Positions 15,648 through 24,625 of a DNA stretch of 38,554 nucleotides are shown here, piece by piece (within the stretch, counting starts at the first letter, position 1; each line of letters begins with the position of its first letter). The notes under the pieces were generated by a model. It did not search any database, was not told where the DNA came from, and saw nothing but the letters and a program-made list of their open reading frames with translations. The position numbers and the translations under genes are program-made. The DNA is taken from assembly GCA_964606065.1 (NCBI GenBank), contig CAZSEX010000016.1:1-38554 (forward strand). The letters are read 5' to 3'. The stretch comes from JAFGHJ01 sp964606065. Lineage in GTDB: Bacteria > Hydrothermota > UBA3072.

Positions 15648-16145
15648 ATGACGGAAGCATATCTTTCTCTCGGTTCAAACATTGGTAATAAGAAGAAAAA
15701 TTTACTCGAAGCTTTCTCTCGGATTTCTAAACTGGGTATTGTTAAAGGTTCACATGTCTATAGGACGGAACCCTGGGGGAGAGAAGAGTGCCCGGAATTT
15801 TTAAACGCGTGTGTTTTTATAAAAACCGAGTTGAATATAAGGGAACTTTTCGATAGTCTTTGCTCTATCGAAGAAAAAATGGGAAGGAAAAAACGAGAAA
15901 AATGGGCTAACAGAATTATCGATATAGATTTACTCCTTTCGGGGCAAACAATATTCAAAAACACATCCCTGGAAATACCGCATATTTATTTAAGAGAAAG
16001 AAATTTTTATCTTAGACCTCTTTCAGAAATAGCTAAAGAGGAAAGGGACCCGGTTAGCGGGGAAAAAATCGAAACTCTTTTAAATCTTTGTTCGGATAAA
16101 AAGAAAGTATGGAAAGCTGGGAATATATTGCGATTGAAGGTGTAA
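15648..16145 (+). CDS. folK: HPPK, hydroxymethyl-dihydropterin pyrophosphokinase (FolK)
   Basis: A 165-residue kinase acting directly after FolB: it transfers pyrophosphate from ATP to 6-hydroxymethyl-dihydropterin. Motifs are the N-terminal AYLSLGSNIGNKKKNL, VYRTEPWG, FLNACV, RIIDIDLLL (the two magnesium-binding Asp residues) and the IPHIYLRERNFYLRPLSEI substrate-loop region. The start at ATG 15648 gives a standard N-terminus. An upstream frame start at 15609 would overlap folB. The 3' end overlaps the next gene by 37 nt in another frame. Confidence 0.95.
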   Translation: MTEAYLSLGSNIGNKKKNLLEAFSRISKLGIVKGSHVYRTEPWGREECPEFLNACVFIKTELNIRELFDSLCSIEEKMGRKKREKWANRIIDIDLLLSGQTIFKNTSLEIPHIYLRERNFYLRPLSEIAKEERDPVSGEKIETLLNLCSDKKKVWKAGNILRLKV

Positions 16146-16744
16146 TAGGTGTGGGAAAGACGACTCTGGCAAAGTTCCTGTCTCAGGAATACGATTCGAA
16201 ATTAATTCTCGAAGACATTGACGGAAACCCTTTTCTTCCTCAGTTTTACGAGAATACAGGAAGATACGCTTTCCCCACCCAGATTTTTTTTCTTCTTTCC
16301 AGGTACAATGAACTCAGAAATTTAACTAACAGAGATCTTTTCACCAGAAAAATAATTTCCGATTATACTTTTTATAAAGATAGAATATTTGCATTAATAA
16401 ATCTCGAAGACAAAGAAAAGATTTTATATGAAAAAATTTATAATCTTCTCGATAAAGATATTATAAAACCGAATCTTATAATTTATCTCCAGGCGAGCCT
16501 CGATACCTTAATGGAAAGAATAAGAAACAGAGGAAGAAGTTTTGAAAGAAGAATAAGTGAGGATTATATAAAACTGCTCATAAGTTCATACAACGAATAT
16601 TTCTTCCATTTTCAAAAAAGTCCGGTTTTGATTTTAAATTCTAATGAATTCGACTTTTTAAATGAGCCTTCACATCTTCAACTGCTGAAAAAAGAGATTT
16701 CCTCTATAGAGACCGGAATAAACTATTTGTCTGTTGTACAATGA
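16109..16744 (+). CDS. Deoxynucleoside kinase
   Basis: A 211-residue kinase of the dNK/dGK/dCK family, phosphorylating deoxynucleosides for nucleotide salvage. P-loop EGVIGVGKTT (10-19), the DYTFYKDRIFA segment at the position of the ERS/DR motif, and the lid RIRNRGRSFERRI near 145-157 support this. Substrate preference (dA/dG versus pyrimidines) cannot be decided. It begins inside folK (37-nt overlap) and ends with ATGA overlapping the panC start, so translation of all three should be coupled. The order folK, dNK, panC occurs in other bacterial groups. Confidence 0.9.
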   Translation: MESWEYIAIEGVIGVGKTTLAKFLSQEYDSKLILEDIDGNPFLPQFYENTGRYAFPTQIFFLLSRYNELRNLTNRDLFTRKIISDYTFYKDRIFALINLEDKEKILYEKIYNLLDKDIIKPNLIIYLQASLDTLMERIRNRGRSFERRISEDYIKLLISSYNEYFFHFQKSPVLILNSNEFDFLNEPSHLQLLKKEISSIETGINYLSVVQ

Positions 16745-17586
16745 AAGTTTTCAGAAAAATAGAAGAACAACAAAGTTATTCTTTAATCAGGAAATACAAA
16801 AATATTAAAGTGGCTCTGGTGCCCACCATGGGATTTCTGCATGAGGGGCATTTAAGCCTCATAGATAAGTCGAAAGAATACGCGGATGAAGTGGTTGTCT
16901 CTATTTTTATTAATCCGACTCAATTCGGAGAAGGAGAAGATTATGGAGAATATCCAAGAGACGAGAAAAGAGATTTGAGGTTGCTTAAAGAAAGAGAAGT
17001 CGATGCCGTTTTTATTCCGGAATCAAGCGAAATGTATCCCGAGGGTTTCAAAACTTTTTGTGAGGTGAAAGATCTTTCCGGAAAATATTGCGGGAGGAGC
17101 AGACCCGGTCATTTTCGCGGGGTGGTTACCGTTGTCTTAAAACTTTTTAATATAACACAGCCGGATTTTGCCGTTTTCGGAGAAAAGGATTATCAGCAAT
17201 ATGTTATAGTAAAAACAATGACCGGAGACTTAAATTTACCTGTAAAAATCATTCCGTCTCCGGTTATAAGGGAGAAAGACGGACTTGCCATCAGTTCCAG
17301 GAATATTTATCTAAATAGAGAGGAAAGAAAAGAAGCTACCGTTCTTTCCGAATCTCTAATTATGGTCAGGAAAATGGTTGAAAAGGGTGAGTACAAAGTA
17401 GATTTTTTAAAGAAAAAGATGTATGATTTGATAAGGTCGAAAAAACACGCGAGAATTGATTATATTGAATTTGTGGATACAGAGACACTTGGAAGAGTTG
17501 ATGAGGTGGAAAAACCGACGAGAATTTTAATCGCGGTGTGGATTGGTAAGGCGAGGCTCATCGATAATATGGAAGTAAAACCGTGA
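16741..17586 (+). CDS. panC: Pantothenate synthetase (PanC)
   Basis: A 281-residue ligase joining pantoate and beta-alanine with ATP, the last step to pantothenate and so to coenzyme A. The nucleotidyltransferase HIGH-like motif is PTMGFLHEGHLSL (His34, His37). Others are INPTQFGEGEDYGEYPR, the RSRPGHFRGVVTVV loop, FGEKDYQQ and the DGLAISSRNIYLN motif. The length is normal. The ATG overlaps the kinase stop by four bases. It is the last gene of the folate/pantothenate operon; a repeat-bearing spacer follows and I see no clear hairpin terminator. Confidence 0.95.
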   Translation: MKVFRKIEEQQSYSLIRKYKNIKVALVPTMGFLHEGHLSLIDKSKEYADEVVVSIFINPTQFGEGEDYGEYPRDEKRDLRLLKEREVDAVFIPESSEMYPEGFKTFCEVKDLSGKYCGRSRPGHFRGVVTVVLKLFNITQPDFAVFGEKDYQQYVIVKTMTGDLNLPVKIIPSPVIREKDGLAISSRNIYLNREERKEATVLSESLIMVRKMVEKGEYKVDFLKKKMYDLIRSKKHARIDYIEFVDTETLGRVDEVEKPTRILIAVWIGKARLIDNMEVKP

Positions 17587-17655
17587 AAACATTAACCACA
17601 AGATTACACGAGATTATCACAAGATTGCCCATCACCCAACCCAATTGTTGTGTTT
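17587..17655 (+). repeat. ACCACAAGATTA-type repeat with CCCAACCC
   Basis: Degenerate accacaagattacacgaga units followed by acccaaccc, the same combination as at 3208 and 5640. The rest of the spacer to 17772 is AT-rich; TTGTAT (17742-17747) and TAGATA (17765-17770) could form a weak promoter for the next gene. Confidence 0.55.
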
Positions 17656-17772
17656 TTTATTTTTCAAAGAGTTTGCTTTACCCAGGTGTGGCGGAGAAGA
17701 AAAGTTCAATGACGAATAAGAGACAGAAACAATTAAAAATTTTGTATCCTTTGTAGTTCAAAATTAGATATT

Positions 17773-18837
17773 ATGGCTACTTTAGAGAAGAAAATTAACA
17801 GGGGTCTAAAAGTATTTATTGCGCTCGTCATTATAACCATGTTGGTGCTATTGATTTTTAGTGATCCCAATCCGGAGAAAAAATTCAGCTTTAATATTAT
17901 TAACAGAATCACATACGCTTTCAAACAGATGGAGCCCATTTATCTTTTATTTTGTTTTCTTTTCTGGGTTGTTCATATATTTCTCGATTCTTTTCGAGTT
18001 ACCCTGTTATCGCAGGGTGTTACTGGTAGATGGGTTAGTTTAAGAACTTCCGCTGAAATTATTTTAACCGGAGCTTTTCTTGCCGCGGTTACCCCTTTTC
18101 AAACGGGAGGACTACCGGTCCAGTTGTATTTATTAAAAAAAGAGGATGTATCGTACGGAAAAGGCACTCTTATTATTCTCCTTCGTGCCATATTTTACGC
18201 TATAATGATGCTTATAATTTTGCCTTTTTTATTTCCTTTTCTTGTGAATCAATACGATGCCACCTCTATAAGAGTGTTGTCAAAGTACAGCCTTATCGTT
18301 TATCCAATAATAATATTGATTATAGCGTTAGCGTTAATAAAACCGAATATTATTAAACGGTTCTTGTATAAATTGGCTTTTTTCGGAGGTAAAAAAAGGA
18401 GAAAAGCGGCAAAAGTAATTCATAGATTATTTAAGGAAATAAAAGAAATGAAAGACGGATTCTGGCATTTTGCAAGAGAGAAAAAGTGGCACTCCGTGGC
18501 CAGTTTTCTACTGACTTTTATAGCCTATATTCCCTATTTTTTTATTGCTCCTTTACTTCTTAAAGGAATGGGTATAGATGTATCTTTTATAAGAATTGTT
18601 TTTCTCCAATTGGTGGTAATCCTTTTTACTTTTTTTTCCCCGACACCCGGAGCGACCGGTATATCCGAAGGTGTTTTTGCTATTATGTTCCTGGGAATAG
18701 TCGGAAAAGGTTTGCTTGGAGTATTTACCATACTGTGGAGATTCTTTACTTTTTATCTTTCCGCTCTCGCTGGTGGAATAATAACTCTGCATGTCTTAAA
18801 ATTGGGAGAAGTGGATATCAATGATAAAGGAATTTAG
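17773..18837 (+). CDS. LPG-synthase-TM / UPF0104 family flippase-like protein (1)
   Basis: A 354-residue integral membrane protein with about eight helices. It belongs to the family of the membrane half of MprF and of AglD-like proteins (lysylphosphatidylglycerol synthase TM region). Hallmarks are an amphipathic start, the PFQTGGLPVQLYLLKKE segment after the third helix, and FFSPTPGATGISEGVFA near residue 290. Such proteins are thought to translocate or handle lipids; no aminoacyl-transferase domain is present, so lipid lysylation is not predicted. The next gene is a tandem paralogue overlapping it by 17 nt. The ATG has no Shine-Dalgarno. Confidence 0.85.
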   Translation: MATLEKKINRGLKVFIALVIITMLVLLIFSDPNPEKKFSFNIINRITYAFKQMEPIYLLFCFLFWVVHIFLDSFRVTLLSQGVTGRWVSLRTSAEIILTGAFLAAVTPFQTGGLPVQLYLLKKEDVSYGKGTLIILLRAIFYAIMMLIILPFLFPFLVNQYDATSIRVLSKYSLIVYPIIILIIALALIKPNIIKRFLYKLAFFGGKKRRKAAKVIHRLFKEIKEMKDGFWHFAREKKWHSVASFLLTFIAYIPYFFIAPLLLKGMGIDVSFIRIVFLQLVVILFTFFSPTPGATGISEGVFAIMFLGIVGKGLLGVFTILWRFFTFYLSALAGGIITLHVLKLGEVDINDKGI

Positions 18838-19810
18838 TAAGAAGAACTTCCGCAGAGGTATAAGGTTATTTATTTTCTTATCCATAGCGGCAACCGCGAT
18901 AATTCTGTTTTTAACGGTAAGCGAAGAAACGATAAAGCAGTTGAAATTAATGTCTCCCTTATTTTTAATTTTAACTTTTTTCTCCACAGTGTTTCGATTT
19001 ATATTCGATATATGGAGACTCAGATACATTGTTAAAGCTCTGGGGAAAGAAATAACCTGGAAGGGAGCTTTTTATTTTACCATGGGAGGATTGGCGTGTG
19101 GAGCGATTACCCCTATGCAAATTGGAGGGATCCCTTTTCAACTTTATATTTGTAAGAGGGAAGAAATAACGATTCCGGAAGGTACCGCTGCTATCTTTAG
19201 CCGTGGTTTCCTTTCTGCGCTCGTTCTTCCTTTCCTTTTACCTTTTATCTACTACTACAGACAATATATGACTTCAGGAATAATGAGCGCCATTGTTAAA
19301 TATCTTATAATTTTTTATGGAATATTTGCTTTGATTTTTATACTTTTATTAACTCAAACCCCATGGCTGAAACGCAGGTTCGGTAATAGAGTAAAAGGTA
19401 TTGTGATGTTCAAACAGGTTTTTACCACGGAGTTTATGAAAAGGAAAGGATTTTTTTTTAAAGCTTACCTCATGACTTTTTTTTCTTTGAGTTTTTATTT
19501 TCTTACAGCTCCTTTTTTGATTAGAGGATTGGGAATAGAGGCGCCTTTTTTCGAGGCGACTATTCTTCAGGTGATAATGACATACGCGGTGAATTTTCTT
19601 CCAACTCCGGGAGCAAGCGGTCTCGCCGAAGGAGGTGCGGCGGCTATATTTAACCATTTGATGCCAACCCACATTTTAGGTGTTTATGTTATGTTGTGGA
19701 GATTTTTTACCAGTTACATCGGTGTAATGGTTGGTGTTCTCGCTATTTCTCGGTTTATTACGGAAAAAAGCGGACCTTTGAGCCACGAAGACACCAGGAC
19801 ACTAAGTTAA
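18821..19810 (+). CDS. LPG-synthase-TM / UPF0104 family flippase-like protein (2)
   Basis: A 329-residue paralogue of the preceding gene, with the same hallmarks in the same places: ITPMQIGGIPFQLYICKREE, NFLPTPGASGLAEGGAAAIF and a final VMLWRFFTSYIG helix matching TILWRFFTFYLS. The two arose by tandem duplication and have diverged considerably. The 17-nt overlap implies coupled translation and probably a joint function, perhaps a heteromeric lipid transporter (inference). A repeat-filled 466-nt spacer follows. Confidence 0.85.
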   Translation: MIKEFSKKNFRRGIRLFIFLSIAATAIILFLTVSEETIKQLKLMSPLFLILTFFSTVFRFIFDIWRLRYIVKALGKEITWKGAFYFTMGGLACGAITPMQIGGIPFQLYICKREEITIPEGTAAIFSRGFLSALVLPFLLPFIYYYRQYMTSGIMSAIVKYLIIFYGIFALIFILLLTQTPWLKRRFGNRVKGIVMFKQVFTTEFMKRKGFFFKAYLMTFFSLSFYFLTAPFLIRGLGIEAPFFEATILQVIMTYAVNFLPTPGASGLAEGGAAAIFNHLMPTHILGVYVMLWRFFTSYIGVMVGVLAISRFITEKSGPLSHEDTRTLS

Positions 19811-19907
19811 GAAATTGTATATGTAATTTGTAAAACAAGAAATCACAAGTGGAAAGACAATTTGGGGTTTAGGATTTAGTAAAAAATCAAAAAGAAATCT
19901 TTGTAGT

Positions 19908-19926
19908 ACTACCGGTCAACTTTTTG
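19908..19926 (-). repeat. 19-bp dispersed repeat, inverted copy at 35871
   Basis: The reverse complement, caaaaagttgaccggtagt, is identical to 35871-35889. Similarity continues for a few more bases on the ctnca side. Confidence 0.7.
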
Positions 19927-19953
19927 TTTTTTTTGCAAAAAAATGTTGGAGTT

Positions 19954-20058
19954 GTCATTACGAACTATTCTTCTTTGCTCGTCGGGAGTGAAGTAATCTC
20001 TCTTCTCCTCTTGAGATTGCTTCGCCCTGGTTGAGCGAGGAGATTGATTCGCAATGAC
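19954..20058 (+). repeat. GTCATTRCGA palindromic element, complete copy
   Basis: Terminal inverted repeats GTCATTACGA (19954-19963) and TCGCAATGAC (20049-20058) enclose subterminal GAAGTAATCTC and GAGATTGCTTCG. This layout matches REP-like non-autonomous elements (GTCATTGCGAG...CGAAGCAATCTC) found in many bacterial genomes. The left end is nearly the same as 34113-34140. Confidence 0.8.
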
Positions 20059-20072
20059 GGGTTTATCGGAAC

Positions 20073-20225
20073 AGGGATGTCCCTCCTACAATAAAAATCC
20101 TGTAAATCTGCGTTTACCTGTGTCCCATTTAGGGGTTGGGTAGGGCAAAGCAACATATTTTTCTTTGCGTTCTTTGCGTCTCTGCGGTAAATAATCTTGT
20201 GAAATCTCGTGGTTTGAATTTGGTG
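20073..20225. repeat. Remnants of two further repeat families
   Basis: 20073-20090 (AGGGATGTCCCTCCTACA) is a 3' half of the TGTAGGAG element seen at 5988-6040. From about 20105 to 20225 follow gggttgggtagggc and cgttctttgcgtctctgcgg units of the CACAAAG/CGCAGAG family. No gene. Confidence 0.55.
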
Positions 20226-20242
20226 GGTTGGCGGGGCGGAAC

Positions 20243-20270
20243 TTGACTTAGCTTGATTCTTTTTTATATT
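20243..20270 (+). promoter_or_regulatory. polA promoter, leaderless
   Basis: TTGACT (20243-20248), 16-nt spacer, TATATT (20265-20270). The ATG at 20277 starts seven bases after the -10, where transcription should begin, and no Shine-Dalgarno is present. Confidence 0.8.
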
Positions 20271-20276
20271 AAGAAC

Positions 20277-22757
20277 ATGAAAAAGTTGTTATTGTTGATT
20301 GACGGATCATCGCTTGCTTATCGTTCCTATTATGCTTTTATCAGAAATCCTTTACGAACGTCTAAAGGAAAGCCCACTTCGGCAATTTTTGGTTTCGCCA
20401 GGGGTTTAAAAAAACTTTCAGAAGAGCTTAGTCCCGATTACGCGGCTGTTTGTTTCGATCTTCCGGGTCCGACTTTCAGAAAAGAAAATTTCGCGGATTA
20501 TAAAGCCAAAAGAAAGGAAACGCCCGAGGAGCTTGTTACTCAGCTTCCTCATATAAATAATTTATGTGAATTGGCTGGTTTTCCCGTTATTACAAAAGAA
20601 GGTTACGAGGCGGACGATATAATTGCCACTCTTGCAGAAGAAGCCAAGAGCGAAAATGTGGAAACCATTATATTTACTCTCGATAAAGACTTGATGCAGC
20701 TCGTCTCGGACAGTGTAAAAATATTAAATATGCACAGTTCGGGAGTAGAGTGGTACGATAAAAAGAAAGTGGAAGAAAAGTTCGGAATTCCTCCGGAAAA
20801 GATAAACGATTTTCTTGCACTCACCGGAGATGCATCAGATAACATACCTGGAATCAGGGGTATAGGGAAAAAAACAGCAGCGAAATTATTAAGAGAATTT
20901 AACTCTTTAGAAGGAATATTCTCAAATATTGATCGGGTAAAAAACACCGGAATAAAAAATAAGCTCTCAGGTAATAAAAAGGAAGCAGAACAGTGGAAGG
21001 AGCTGACAAGATTGGAAAAAAATGTGCCTATTGCCGAGAAACTGAGCGACATTAAATACAAAGGTCCTGACCCCGAGAGGTTAAGAAACTTGCTGAATAA
21101 GTTCGAACTTTATTCCCTTATTAAGGAATGGCTCGGGTCGGAAGACAATCCGCAGGGTTTTAATATGGTGTCTTCCATAAAAGCGCAAGAAGGACAGCTC
21201 GTATCTATATATAATAGTGATGATAGGTTTTATATTTCTGTGGGAGAAGAAATCGAGATTATAGAAAAGAATAAGTTGAGGCTGAAGTTAATAGATTTTG
21301 AAAAAAATCCCCTTATTTTGGAAGATGCAAAAAAATTTGCTCGTTTAATTGGATTTTATCCTGAGAATAAAATTTCCGATCTTTCTATTATGCATTATTT
21401 GCTTTACCCGAACCGAAAGAATCACTCTTTGCCGCGGATACTTTTGGAAATGGGAACGATTTCCGAAGAACCCGAAATAATGTCTTTTTCAATGAAAAGG
21501 GTTTACGGAAAACTGGTTGAGGAATTAGAAAAAAATGACCTTTTGAAAATTTATGAGGGAATTGAAGAACCATTAATTTCTGTTCTTTATGAAATGGAAA
21601 AACACGGATTGTTGACCGATAAGAAATTACTGTTTGATTTGCAGAATTCTCTGGAAAAGAAAATAAGAGAAACTGAAGAGACAATATATGGGCTTGCGGG
21701 AGACGAGTTTAATTTACGTTCACCCAAACAGCTGAGTGAGATTTTGTTTCATAAACTCAAATTGGCTCCTGTAAAAAAGACAAAGACAGGTTTCTCGACC
21801 GATTTTGAAGTGCTTAAAGCTCTTACAGGAAAACACCCTATAGTGCCCGAATTAGTCAATTTTAGAGAATTGGATAAATTGTTAACCGCTTATGTTGTTC
21901 CGCTGATAAATTGTGTGAATGTGGAGACAGGCAGAATTAATCATGAGTTCCAACAGACCGTGGCTGCAACCGGCAGATTAACAACTACAAGCCCCAATCT
22001 TCAGACCCTGCCTGTGAGAACAGAAACCGGAAGAAAAATAAGAGAAGCGATCATTGCTCCGGAGCATCATTTCATCCTTTCGTGTGATTATTCCCAGATA
22101 GAACTGCGTATTCTCGCCTATATTTCAAACGATGAGAAATTGATAAATGATTTTGAGAATAATCTCGATATACATCTACAGACCGCGTGCAGGATTTTTG
22201 GAGTTGAGCCTGAAAGTATTATTCCCGAAATGAGAAGAAAAGCGAAAGCGGTAAATTTCGGGATTATTTACGGGATAAGTCCGTTTGGACTTTCAAAACA
22301 ACTCGGAATAACAAATACCGAGGCTGGAAATATAATCGAAAAGTATTACAGTAATCATCCGGGAGTCGAGAAATGGCAAAAAGAAACCATTGGAAAAGCA
22401 ATCGATTCGGGATTCGTGGAAACAATTTACGGGAGAAAAAGGAGAATTCCCGAATTGAAAAGTCAGAGGGAAATGGAATACGGAAAAAGGATAGCTATAA
22501 ACACACCCATACAGGGTAGCGCAGCGGATATAATAAAAAAGGCGATGATATTGATAAATAAAAAGTTAAATAATAACAGATTAAAGACAAAAATGATTCT
22601 TCAGATTCACGATGAACTTCTTTTTGAGGTTCCGCTGAATGAAAAGGAAGAAGTATTAGAGCTGATAATACCCGCTATGGAAGATGCGGGAAGTTCTGTT
22701 AAAATTCCTTTGAAAGTGGATTATGCATTCGGTAAGAATTGGAATGAAGCACATTAA
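20277..22757 (+). CDS. polA: DNA polymerase I, proofreading-deficient type
   Basis: An 826-residue family A polymerase for gap filling and Okazaki primer removal. A 5'-nuclease domain (about 1-285) has LLIDGSSLAYRSYYAF, EADDIIATLA and TGDASDNIPGIRGIGKKTAAKLL. The middle domain (about 290-420) lacks the D-x-E-T motif and the other acidic residues of a 3'-5' exonuclease, as in Taq polymerase, so no proofreading is expected. The polymerase domain holds AATGRLTTTSPNLQ, catalytic Asp604 (LSCDYSQIELR), the O-helix RRKAKAVNFGIIYG with Phe661, and Asp779 (QIHDELLFEVP). The length is close to Taq. I use the ATG at 20277; an in-frame TTG at 20253 lies inside the promoter. Confidence 0.95.
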   Translation: MKKLLLLIDGSSLAYRSYYAFIRNPLRTSKGKPTSAIFGFARGLKKLSEELSPDYAAVCFDLPGPTFRKENFADYKAKRKETPEELVTQLPHINNLCELAGFPVITKEGYEADDIIATLAEEAKSENVETIIFTLDKDLMQLVSDSVKILNMHSSGVEWYDKKKVEEKFGIPPEKINDFLALTGDASDNIPGIRGIGKKTAAKLLREFNSLEGIFSNIDRVKNTGIKNKLSGNKKEAEQWKELTRLEKNVPIAEKLSDIKYKGPDPERLRNLLNKFELYSLIKEWLGSEDNPQGFNMVSSIKAQEGQLVSIYNSDDRFYISVGEEIEIIEKNKLRLKLIDFEKNPLILEDAKKFARLIGFYPENKISDLSIMHYLLYPNRKNHSLPRILLEMGTISEEPEIMSFSMKRVYGKLVEELEKNDLLKIYEGIEEPLISVLYEMEKHGLLTDKKLLFDLQNSLEKKIRETEETIYGLAGDEFNLRSPKQLSEILFHKLKLAPVKKTKTGFSTDFEVLKALTGKHPIVPELVNFRELDKLLTAYVVPLINCVNVETGRINHEFQQTVAATGRLTTTSPNLQTLPVRTETGRKIREAIIAPEHHFILSCDYSQIELRILAYISNDEKLINDFENNLDIHLQTACRIFGVEPESIIPEMRRKAKAVNFGIIYGISPFGLSKQLGITNTEAGNIIEKYYSNHPGVEKWQKETIGKAIDSGFVETIYGRKRRIPELKSQREMEYGKRIAINTPIQGSAADIIKKAMILINKKLNNNRLKTKMILQIHDELLFEVPLNEKEEVLELIIPAMEDAGSSVKIPLKVDYAFGKNWNEAH

Positions 22758-22900
22758 ATTTCAGGATAAAAGTGTTAGAGGGAAAAACGCACTTGATTTA
22801 AAACGTAAACAATTTACATTTTTCATATTTAATTTCCAATAAAAACAGAATTTGTAGATTAAAATATGTGTTTTTAGAGATAGATTGAAAGGAGGTTTTA

Positions 22901-24604
22901 ATGGATGTTGTCCTGTTGATGCTCGTTTGTTTTCTTGTGTTTTTTCTTGTTTATAAGTTTTATGGAAATTTTATTTCCAAGAAGATATATAAGTTACGCG
23001 ATGAGAATACGACTCCCGCGCGTGAATTTGAGGATGGTATCGATTATGTTCCAACACGGAAAGAAATTATATTCGGTCATCATTTCACTTCTATCGCAGG
23101 AACAGGCCCCATTGTGGGGCCCGCGATTGCAATAATATGGGGATGGGTTCCGGCAATAATATGGATTGTCGTGGGTACGCTGGTAATTGGGTCGGTGCAT
23201 GATTTTGGTTCTCTTGTTCTCTCTTTAAGAAATCAGGGAAAATCAATTTCGGGAATAACGGGTAAGTATATAAATAAAAGGACTCAAAGAGCGTTTTTTT
23301 CTATTGTTTTTCTCGAGCTTTTGATAGTAATAGCTATCTTTGGTCTTGTAATGGCAGTGATTTTCAATATGTTTCCGGCTTCTGTTTTTCCGGTATGGTT
23401 TGAGATACCATTAGCTGTCTGGTTGGGGTGGATGGTTTATAAAAGGAAAGGGAACTTAGCTCTATATTCTATTATTGCGCTTATTCTTATGTATGTTACA
23501 GTAGTAATAGGGACAATGATACCGTTTACAATACCGGGAGTCGGAATTATACCGGCAACAGGTATTTGGACTATAATTTTGCTTATTTACGCGTACATAG
23601 CTTCTATGCTGCCGGTTTCAACTTTACTTCAACCCAGAGATTATATAAATTCGCATGAACTTTTTGTTGCTCTTTTTCTTCTATTTGTGGGGATATTTGC
23701 GTCCGCTCTCGGCAATGCTGATTTTCATATTGTGGCTCCTGCGATTAACCTTGATCCTTCCGGGGCTCCACCCGTTATTCCGTTTATATTCATAACTATC
23801 GCATGTGGAGCTATATCAGGGTTTCACTCACTCGTTTCTTCGGGGACTTCAGCAAAACAAATTATGAAGGAAACAGACAGTCAATTAATTGGTTTCGGAG
23901 CAATGGTGATGGAAGGAGTACTGGCTACTCTTGTTGTTATTGCGGTTGCTGCGGGTATAGGAATAGCATATCATAACGGAGAAGGAAATCTTTTGAGCGG
24001 TATTCCCGCCTGGACAGCTCATTATTCTTCCTGGGCAGCAGCGCAGGGTTTGGGTTCGAAAGTTTCAGCTTTTGTTATCGGTGCTGCTAATATTGTAAGT
24101 TCAATAGGAATTCCCAAAAGTGTTGCAATCGTCATTATGGGTGTTTTTGTGGTCTCCTTCGCGGGTACTACTCTGGATACAGCAACCAGAATTCAAAGAT
24201 ACGTTTTATCTGAATTGTTCGGAGACGTCAAAATTTTTCAAAACCGCCAATTCTCGACGGCTGTTGCCGTCATAACGGCGGGACTATTAGCTTTTGCTAC
24301 CGGTGCCAGCGGAGAGGGGGCGTTAAAACTCTGGCCAATGTTTGGAGCAACGAATCAAACTCTTGCGGCACTGGCTCTTCTACTTATAACTGTATGGTTG
24401 AAAAGAAAAGGTGGTATAAAATTTTTAATCTCCGGTATACCATGCATATTTATGGCGTTTATAACAACCTGGGCTCTTGTGATAAACCAGATTAATTTTA
24501 TTGGTAGTCGAAACATTGTACTCTTAATTCTAAATCTGATAATCCTATCGCTGAATTTGTGGATAATTATAGAAGGAATGATTGTAGCGGTAAAGAAAAG
24601 TTGA
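22901..24604 (+). CDS. cstA: CstA-family transporter
   Basis: A 567-residue membrane protein with about 14-16 helices, of the carbon starvation protein A family. Members import peptides or pyruvate. Conserved signatures are GIDYVPTRKEIIFGHHFTSIAGTGPIVGPAIA at about 47-80, GSVHDFGSL, SGFHSLVSSGTSAKQ and SFAGTTLDTATRIQRYVLSEL. The ending lacks the longer C-terminal region of E. coli CstA, so this is the shorter type common in anaerobes and fermenters. AAAGGAGG precedes the ATG. A possible promoter is TTGATT (22793-22798) with TACATT (22815-22820). It is followed after 21 nt by the small-protein/ArsA pair on the same strand, possibly by read-through. Confidence 0.93.
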   Translation: MDVVLLMLVCFLVFFLVYKFYGNFISKKIYKLRDENTTPAREFEDGIDYVPTRKEIIFGHHFTSIAGTGPIVGPAIAIIWGWVPAIIWIVVGTLVIGSVHDFGSLVLSLRNQGKSISGITGKYINKRTQRAFFSIVFLELLIVIAIFGLVMAVIFNMFPASVFPVWFEIPLAVWLGWMVYKRKGNLALYSIIALILMYVTVVIGTMIPFTIPGVGIIPATGIWTIILLIYAYIASMLPVSTLLQPRDYINSHELFVALFLLFVGIFASALGNADFHIVAPAINLDPSGAPPVIPFIFITIACGAISGFHSLVSSGTSAKQIMKETDSQLIGFGAMVMEGVLATLVVIAVAAGIGIAYHNGEGNLLSGIPAWTAHYSSWAAAQGLGSKVSAFVIGAANIVSSIGIPKSVAIVIMGVFVVSFAGTTLDTATRIQRYVLSELFGDVKIFQNRQFSTAVAVITAGLLAFATGASGEGALKLWPMFGATNQTLAALALLLITVWLKRKGGIKFLISGIPCIFMAFITTWALVINQINFIGSRNIVLLILNLIILSLNLWIIIEGMIVAVKKS

Positions 24605-24625
24605 ATTAATAGTTTATTAATTAAG

